Assembly: GCA_047495785.1 (NCBI GenBank)
Contig: JBLDXI010000029.1
Coordinates: forward strand, 3,472,001 to 3,536,000
Direction: 5' to 3'
Length of the DNA stretch: 64,000 nt
From: Lepidodermella squamata
Taxonomy: Eukaryota; Gastrotricha
A model generated the notes under the pieces. That model worked only from the letters and a program-made list of their open reading frames with translations, did not search any database and had not been told where the DNA came from. Numbering within the stretch: the stretch's first letter is position 1; every line of letters begins with the position of its first letter. Of the stretch, positions 59,201 through 64,000 are shown in pieces. The translations under genes and the position numbers were made by a program.

Positions 59201-61880
59201 ATAAAATTGATAGTTAAAATTCAAGAAATTTAAAAAAATTATGCAAATCATTTTGAAATTTTGAAATTTTGAAAAATCAAGCAAAAAATAATGTGGTCTG
59301 GCCAGCTCTCCTTCTAAAGCCAATCGCCTGCAGTATAGCAGCGACACATTGAACGTAGTTTTTTCTCCATTTTCGAAAGATAAAGTATGTATGGTAATTT
59401 TTTTGCCTCGAATTTTATTAATAACTCCGTAACCATGAGACATTGTTTTGAGCGGGTTTTACCAGTCGATAGATCTAGTCTGTTGTAAACTTTTCCTAAA
59501 TTCTTGTTAAATTTGGATGAAATGTGAGCAATTCATGACGAAAATGCTTCTTGGGATTTTTGGTGAAAAAGTTCGGTACGGTTATAGCCGCTACTTAATT
59601 ATCATGCCTCGCGCCCGCCGCTCTCGGCGTTACAATGAGGAAAAATCGTATGCACTTGAGCGTTTCTCCGAGTTAGTTAATAGGATATCCTCGGAAAAAA
59701 TTATAAAAAATACCATCGTGTAGAGCATACCCGAAACCCTTATGGGCAAAGATTTTTCAGAAAGATCGGCCAGAAGGCTGACTTTTGGCGATTAGCCCTC
59801 TTATCTTCGGCGTTATTAGCTGCGCGGTAAAACCAAGTATAGGCAACATTTGCCATTTTAACCGCAATTTATTAACGCTTCCCGCTTTTTGTGCGCAAAT
59901 TATCCTGCGTCCACTATATCGTCGGTACAGCGGTTAAAAGTGACAAATACAGAATTTTTCAAAAATGAGATTTTTAATGTTTCTAGCTTAATTTCATAAG
60001 GCCGACATAATGGCGTGGTCAAATTTTACAAGCTCGGCAAAATTCTCGAAAGTGCCAAGTTTTATGAGATTTCCTAGCGCGATTAAACATGCATGGCATG
60101 TTTACTGAAAAACCCCATGTTTATTCGTCCGCTACATTGTGCTATGTTATTACATCTCTTTTCCAAAAAACAGAGAAAATCTCTAATATTGCTGAGTGGA
60201 AACGTCATTTTGAAGACAATTTTATGGTACCTTGTTATCGTAGAGGTTGATAGCCGTTTAGGCTTTTCTGTTAATCCTAATTGGGTTAATCGGCTGGGCA
60301 TCATGATTAATATTATTCAAGGATTGATAGTTGTTCCTGCCGCCTATGTATGTAATGTCAGATCAGTAAACATATAACTTGAAATCTTCTTTGAAAATCT
60401 TAATTCTTAGAGATTTAGGACCACAATCCTAGGACCACAAATTTTGTGAAAGTTCGAGTGACGGTGTAGATTGAGCAAATCCGGAGCTAAGAATCGAAAT
60501 TTTCAGATGTTTTTCATAACGACGTGTGATTACCTCCCAGCAAATGTTCAACCCTGTTAATGGAAACAATGGCCTGATTCGTCATTCCAAACAAGTGAGA
60601 TAATGCTTTAACAATTTCGTAAGGAGAAGCGTTGCAAATCAGCAATGCTTAAAGTTCGGATGTTCCAATATTTCACTACCTGAATTCCTTGCTTTCTAAA
60701 CAATTTGCGAAAAAGGTCAAAAAAATATATAGATTTTCTTTTTCCATAGCGAAAATAAATAAATAAAAATAATAAAGCGAAATATCGATTTCTTCAAGTC
60801 ACACTTTTGCCTTGAAATCGCGAGTAAAAGTGCCATGTCTCAGGTAAGATGACAGGTGCGCATTTTCGTTCAAATCCGAGTGCGCCATAATGTTAGTCGG
60901 TTATTATTACCCTAGAAAATTCCGAAATGAATGAAAAATAATAATTATATAATTGAAAAATTATATCCTGTAACATTTTGAAAATCGCACTTTGCACTTT
61001 AGACCGCTGTACCGACGATATGCAGGAAATTTACCACGAATCGAATGAGACTAAGCTAGTTGCTAGCTATCACGGTTGTGGTGTTATTGCGGGCGCAAAA
61101 GTCCAAAAAAATCAGGAATAGTCCACTTTAATACTTGAAAATTAAGAAATTACGCAGTTTTTGTAATTTATCTTGCGGCAACCTGGAAGCGTTCTGGCAT
61201 GATTAAATCACAGTTTTTTACGGGCTTTCTAACGGTGATATCCGCAAGTTCATAGCTACGGTCTTCTGCCAATAAGCCACCCGATAAAATCTGAGATTAA
61301 AAAACAAACGAAGGAGTTTTTGACAATTTAATCTTTCAATTCCGGGAATTTTTGCCTGTGTCTTGAATGAAAAAGTCATGTTGAATAACTTTTGAAGTTT
61401 CATGAAAAGGTGATAAAGCAATATTCAAAGAATTATTTTTATTTGAACAAAATTTCTGAAGAGCAATCTGCCATGGCCAGGGATAATTTATCGGCCCATT
61501 TTTTATCTGAATTCAAAATTATTTCCAATTTTATTTCCATTAGTCCTATGAATCATCGAGCATTCAGTTCCTCAACAGAATTGTTCCTTCTTCCTTAACA
61601 TTTACCAATTGAAAATCGTTACGAATAATCGTACGGCTGGCTGATGGTGTCGCGTGTTTTAGTTCGTAAGAAAAAAACATCACTTACATCAATATCTAGC
61701 CATATTCACTTTGAGCCTACCCATAACCAACATTATTTCTATTTTACAGCCCTGCGAAAACGCTTGACAACCGTGTTGCCGGTATTGAGCGTGCTGTCTT
61801 GGGGAAAATTCAATTCAATTTTTCAATTTCATTTCATTTTATTTTCGAGGTACTTTTCACTATTAATATTGTCATCGTCG
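56298..61880. repeat. Element B interior: degenerate internal direct repeats, no gene
   Basis: Recurrent blocks: GAATCGAATGAGACTAAGC at 57959 and 61037; CGCGGTAAAAACTG near 57138 and 57720; CAGCGTGCGCGCCAAAGTT at 57570 (a copy of the host inverted-repeat element near 22 kb); GGGTAATTAAGG and GTCGCCG at 58730 and 63195; ATGAAAAGG with TATAAAGCAA or GATAAAGCAA at 59052 and 61402, each followed by GATAATTTATCGGCCCAT. None of the short frames shows a recognisable domain. Confidence 0.6.
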
Positions 61881-61882
61881 TT

Positions 61883-62242
61883 ATGCGAGACCTCGCACCT
61901 ATCAAACCTCGAGAGGGCAAAAGTAGCACGTGCAATGTTGCTGGGTGTAATGTAGATGGCGACTTGGCTACATCTCATTATTGGGACGCTGTCAACTTAG
62001 CCTTCGATATCTCTTCTAATGAACGCCTGAACCACAACAGCGCTGACATGTTGTATCGACGAGGGTACGAATCTATAAGTGAAGAAGGTGGCTTTGGGGT
62101 CGATGGTGCCCAGAGAACATTGGAATATTATGACGATTACGGCTCATCGCAGAAAATAAAGGAGCTGGCGGCTTCAATGAAAAGTGCTCAAATCTCTCTT
62201 TTCTACACGTTTACGGCTGAGGAAAGTGGATCCCCTGGGTAA
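61883..62242 (+). pseudogene. Rep fragment of element B
   Basis: The frame reads DGDLATSHYWDAVNLAFDIS, LNHNSADMLYRRGYESISEE, GGFGVDGAQRTLEY, KIKELAASMKS and LFYTFTAEESGSPG, then a TAA stop. It matches Rep of element A over about 100 residues (DGDLASSRTWQSLHWAFDTT to FTANDRGSPG), roughly 65-70% identical by eye. Neither the HUH motif nor the tyrosines follow, so it is a non-functional remnant of a sister Rep lineage, not a copy of element A's present gene. Confidence 0.85.
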
Positions 62243-62399
62243 CACCACTCAAATTAGCCGGCCAATTATGAGTACCGAGTCCGGATCCTTCAAAGGTTAC
62301 GAGTGAATAACGAGTCGAGCCACCGATCGAATCGTCTTTTCTGTTTATGCAAGATGCCATTAAATTTTTTGCTTCGGAAAATCATTGTTATATGTCGAA

Positions 62400-62860
62400 T
62401 TCGGGGACGATGTCTAAATAAAAATGTCCACCACGTTTCCTGATAATTTAATTTGTGTAATTATTTATCTCGACTTATTTTGTTTCGTCCCCAGACCGGC
62501 ACGAAATAAGCTGAAATGTGCTGGTTTCATCAGCTGAAATACGTTGTAATAAGGCATGGCTAGTTCGTCGCCGCTGAAATACGCTGGAGCCGATTTCTGG
62601 GATGCGCACTTTTCAGCCGATTTTCGTCAAGCGATGTTGATTTTCTATCCATCAACTCACTGCGCTGAAATACGCTGAAAAAAGCACGTGGCGACATCGA
62701 CAAGCTAAAATACGCTCATATCCGTAAGACGCATTGCGCGAAATTCAAATCGGTTTTCCAGGACTTGGCAGTTGGCAGACGCTGAGTTTCAGTTTATTTT
62801 CCGTACAATTTCAGCTTGATTAATTTTTAGCTGGAAATTGCTGGAGTTTTACGCTAACGC
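62400..62860. repeat. Short motif cluster GCTGAAATACGCTG
   Basis: GCTGAAATACG occurs at about 62533, 62572, 62662 and, changed to GCTAAAATACG, at 62704, with a related GCTGAAATGTG at 62510. Irregular spacing; meaning unknown. Confidence 0.45.
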
Positions 62861-63502
62861 AGTAGCTCTCAAACTATCTTCGCTCGCGGTCAAAAATGGC
62901 GGCCGGCTGACGACCTTCCCGGCCGCATTGCCTCTTGAACCCTCAACCGGCTGCTTGATAATGATAAAATAGGACCTTCCCGGCCGCACGCCTGTATAAT
63001 CGAGGATCGAGGATTGAAGTTTTCGAGTGCGCTTTTGAGCGGATTGGTTATTAAATTAGTAGCATCAGTAGCATCAGCATCAGCAGCATTTTTATCTTTT
63101 GTTTTTTATGGCTCTCTGCCGATTCATCCTTCTATGTGCTCATTAAACGCGAACGCACGGATTATTATGTTTGCGCCTGAAGATTTTTATTGGGGGTAAT
63201 TAAGGTGCGCGCCGTCGCCGTTAACTGGGTCACTCGACCCAGAAGATGAGAACTAAAGCAATAATTTAAAACGATATCGACAGTGAATATTCTCGCTCGC
63301 AAATTAATTTTTTTCAGAATATTTCACATGTATTTATTTTTGGGGAGGGGCGATTGAATGTTCCCCTTGAAGATGACCCACAAGGGGAACTGCAAGGGGT
63401 GGTTGACTTTGAACCCTTGTGGAACATTTCTATTGGGCCCAGCGCCAAGCTGCCAGATACTAAAAAAATTCACGCAAGATTTCCTTGCATCCGTTTTCCT
63501 GG

Positions 63503-64000
63503 ATTCGGCTCGAAAATCAGCGTGCAGTCAAGCTTATCGAAAGGAAACATCTCAAATTTGAACGACTGGCATTTGGTGTCAATGCGCCGAATTCCTACGT
63601 ACAGACCACGTGGCGGTGTCGAGATAGAAAATGGTGTTATCGTTATCTCATCGCCGCCTTCGATATCGAAAGGCAGAGGATTCTTCACCGCGTTAAGGTG
63701 GCTCAGGTAAGGATGCCAGTAACTTTTAGCTTCAACGTAAAATTGAACTTTATCGAGACCATATTTATAGTTGCATAATTTAGCGAGTTCCGGGTGATTT
63801 TCGGCCATTTGCCAGCAGTTCATAACGGGGCATGGGTAGTTCCATGAGAATATGAAATAGACAAAAATTGACAGCGTTTTCGCGAGATCGTTGATTTCGA
63901 GTATTCGAACAAGTAGTAGGGTCAAGTCTATTTTAAATGGATCACGAAATTCGTTGAGAACTCCATTTTCAAAGGGCAAATTAAGGACTCGAACGGGTGG
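63503..64000 (-). pseudogene. Cys-loop channel subunit, second copy: 5' half (continues beyond window)
   Basis: The extracellular domain of the interrupted paralogue reads leftward from the window edge: PPVRVLNLPFENGVL, IFVYFIFSWNYPCPVMNCWQ and FPFDKLDCTLIFEPN, ending at 63503 where element B begins. The same 14-residue disulfide loop as in the intact copy is present. The N-terminus lies beyond 64000. It continues at 33753. Confidence 0.88.

Larger units (their letters stand above)
55827..63502 (+). mobile_element. Element B: non-autonomous, mosaic Helitron-like element, 7.7 kb
   Basis: Starts ATGATTGCGCGA directly after element A's CTGG and ends CCGTTTTCCTGG before the host exon at 63503. 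Its 3' end has a short hairpin GCAAG-ATTTC-CTTGC. Internally it repeats pieces of itself (for example 57950-58110 against 61028-61190; 58706-58850 against 63180-63305; 59740-59800 against its own 5' region), as if several related elements had nested and decayed. The only coding relic is a Rep fragment at about 61.9-62.2 kb, so transposition would need enzymes from element A. Confidence 0.72.

Overview
The window looks like a piece of a compact invertebrate animal genome. Genes have several exons with short GT-AG introns (mostly about 40-120 bp), and the families are animal ones: family C (GABA-B-like) receptors, Cys-loop channel subunits, a CYP2-like cytochrome P450, type II membrane GT6 glycosyltransferases and a retinol-dehydrogenase-like SDR. 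I cannot fix the phylum from sequence alone. All exon coordinates below were read by eye from splice signals, reading frame and intron phase.

Host part, 1-33.75 kb. A cytochrome P450 (minus, running off the left edge, with one in-frame stop) is followed by a Tc1/mariner remnant, a small MITE, a small two-hydrophobic-segment protein (plus) and a secreted PAN-domain protein (minus). Three tandem GABA-B-like receptor genes (minus, 7.4-21.2 kb) share an identical five-exon structure. After 3 kb of repeat-rich intergenic DNA come an SDR gene (plus, 24.2-25.7 kb), two GT6 genes (minus), a Cys-loop receptor gene (minus), a LINE fragment, a truncated third GT6 copy and a second Cys-loop receptor gene. 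The GT6 + receptor pair is a tandem duplication.

Mobile part, 33.75-63.50 kb. The second Cys-loop gene is cut inside an exon. Its 3' half ends at 33753 and its 5' half resumes at 63503. Joined, the two halves align residue for residue with the intact paralogue, so the 29.75 kb between them is an insertion without a visible target duplication. It consists of two head-to-tail Helitron-like elements. Element A (about 33754-55826, 22.1 kb) and element B (about 55827-63502, 7.7 kb) both begin GATTGCGCGA (just after a shared AT) and both end in a hairpin followed by CCGTTTTYCTGG.

Element A appears autonomous. It carries a nine-exon gene for a 2,908-residue protein: Cys/His-rich N-terminus, OTU protease, HUH Rep with the two-tyrosine motif, PIF1-type helicase and a C-terminal GIY-YIG nuclease. 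It also carries an RPA-like single-strand-binding protein, a 65-residue acidic protein, a 297-residue minus-strand protein whose first intron is a 4 kb satellite array, and a miniature protein made of rearranged Rep motifs. Three arrays of a 390/398-bp repeat lie between these genes. A 320-bp inverted copy of the element's own 3' end lies inside it. Element B is a decayed, mosaic relative with only a Rep fragment. A plausible reading is a rolling-circle transposon whose Rep/helicase, RPA and nuclease handle DNA, but this is inferred from domains.
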